DNA of 6,300 nt from Clostridiales bacterium (GTDB lineage: Bacteria; Bacillota; Clostridia; Christensenellales; CAG-138), in the NCBI GenBank assembly GCA_009783775.1, contig WRCT01000111.1, positions 1 through 6,300 of the forward strand, in the 5' to 3' direction. The translations under genes were made by a program, and so were the position numbers. Within the stretch, counting starts at the first letter, position 1; every line of letters starts with the position of its first letter. Under the pieces are notes generated by a model. That model was given only the letters and a program-made list of their open reading frames with translations. It was not told the origin of the DNA and did no database searches. Of this stretch, positions 6,007-6,300 are shown piece after piece.

Positions 6007-6300
6007 GTGGCCAACCTGCGATACAAGTTCATTTTTGCCCTGCTCAAGTGGCCGGTTCGTTTGATCCTGCGCTTGTGGCTGGGGTTTTCGATCGGCAAGG
6101 CTCGCGCACCGCGCGGGCCCTGTATCGTCATTGCCAACCATACCACGGACTTTGATCCCATCTTTGTCGGCGCGGCATTTCGCCGCCAGGTTTTCTATGT
6201 CGCCAGCGAGCATATCTTTCGTTCGAAACGGTTTGCACGCCTGATCAACTTTGCCTTTGCGCCCATCTCACGCATGAAGGGCGCGACGGATTCGAGCTCG
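6007..6300 (+). CDS. PlsC-type lysophospholipid acyltransferase, 3' end outside window
   Basis: The first 98 codons are present. The product probably moves an acyl group from acyl-ACP or acyl-CoA onto a lysophospholipid such as lysophosphatidic acid, at the inner face of the membrane. An amphipathic or hydrophobic N-terminus (8-29) precedes the catalytic HX4D motif in ANHTTDFDP (His45, Asp50). The second block, FYVASEHIFRS (about 65-75), and APISRMKGATDS (87-98) match the acceptor-binding region of the family. The start is GTG at 6007: it is the only good initiator near the conserved region, and GGAG (5991-5994) lies 12 bases upstream inside the end of the transporter gene. The gene is in the same frame as the transporter, three codons after its TAA, so it is almost certainly in the same transcript and may depend on ribosomes finishing the transporter. 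The exact acyltransferase subfamily cannot be fixed from this fragment. Confidence 0.87.
   Translation, partial: MANLRYKFIFALLKWPVRLILRLWLGFSIGKARAPRGPCIVIANHTTDFDPIFVGAAFRRQVFYVASEHIFRSKRFARLINFAFAPISRMKGATDSSS

Overview
The window looks like a piece of chromosome from a Gram-positive, Clostridia-like Firmicute of fairly high G+C. The clues are a class B sortase, a surface protein with a C-terminal sorting signal, a lipoprotein signal peptide, strong AGGAGG-type ribosome binding sites and sigma-A style promoters. No RNA gene, insertion sequence or CRISPR array was found, and no stretch over 300 bases lacks a gene. The longest gap is the 163-base divergent region at 4503-4665.

Left part (1-2747, all minus strand) is a cell-surface module. 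Read in the direction of transcription it has a secreted GLUG-repeat protein ending in an IPRTG sorting signal, then a class B sortase whose ATG overlaps the previous stop (ATGA). After these comes a lipoprotein polysaccharide deacetylase that runs off the left edge. The deacetylase has its own near-perfect promoter (TTGACA, 18 bases, TATAAT). The spacer of that promoter holds a perfect 7+1+7 palindrome, so the gene is probably under a repressor and separately controlled from the sortase pair.

Middle part (2812-4502, minus strand) is a two-gene operon. It encodes an MtnA-family (methylthioribose-1-phosphate isomerase-like) protein and a FucA-like class II aldolase, joined by a TAATG overlap. 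This pair is the core of the dihydroxyacetone-phosphate (DHAP) shunt, also described as 5-deoxyribose salvage. That pathway turns 5-deoxyribose or methylthioribose phosphates, by-products of radical-SAM and SAM chemistry, into DHAP and a small aldehyde. No kinase or phosphorylase partner is in view. The isomerase lacks the RGAPAIG motif typical of true MtnA. Its promoter puts the predicted transcription start on the annotated ATG, which implies a leaderless mRNA.

Right part (4666-6300, plus strand) is transcribed divergently. It encodes a 12-helix transporter of the UMF1/Atg22 branch of the major facilitator superfamily, then the start of a PlsC-type acyltransferase. The acyltransferase lies in the same frame only three codons past the transporter stop and runs off the right edge.
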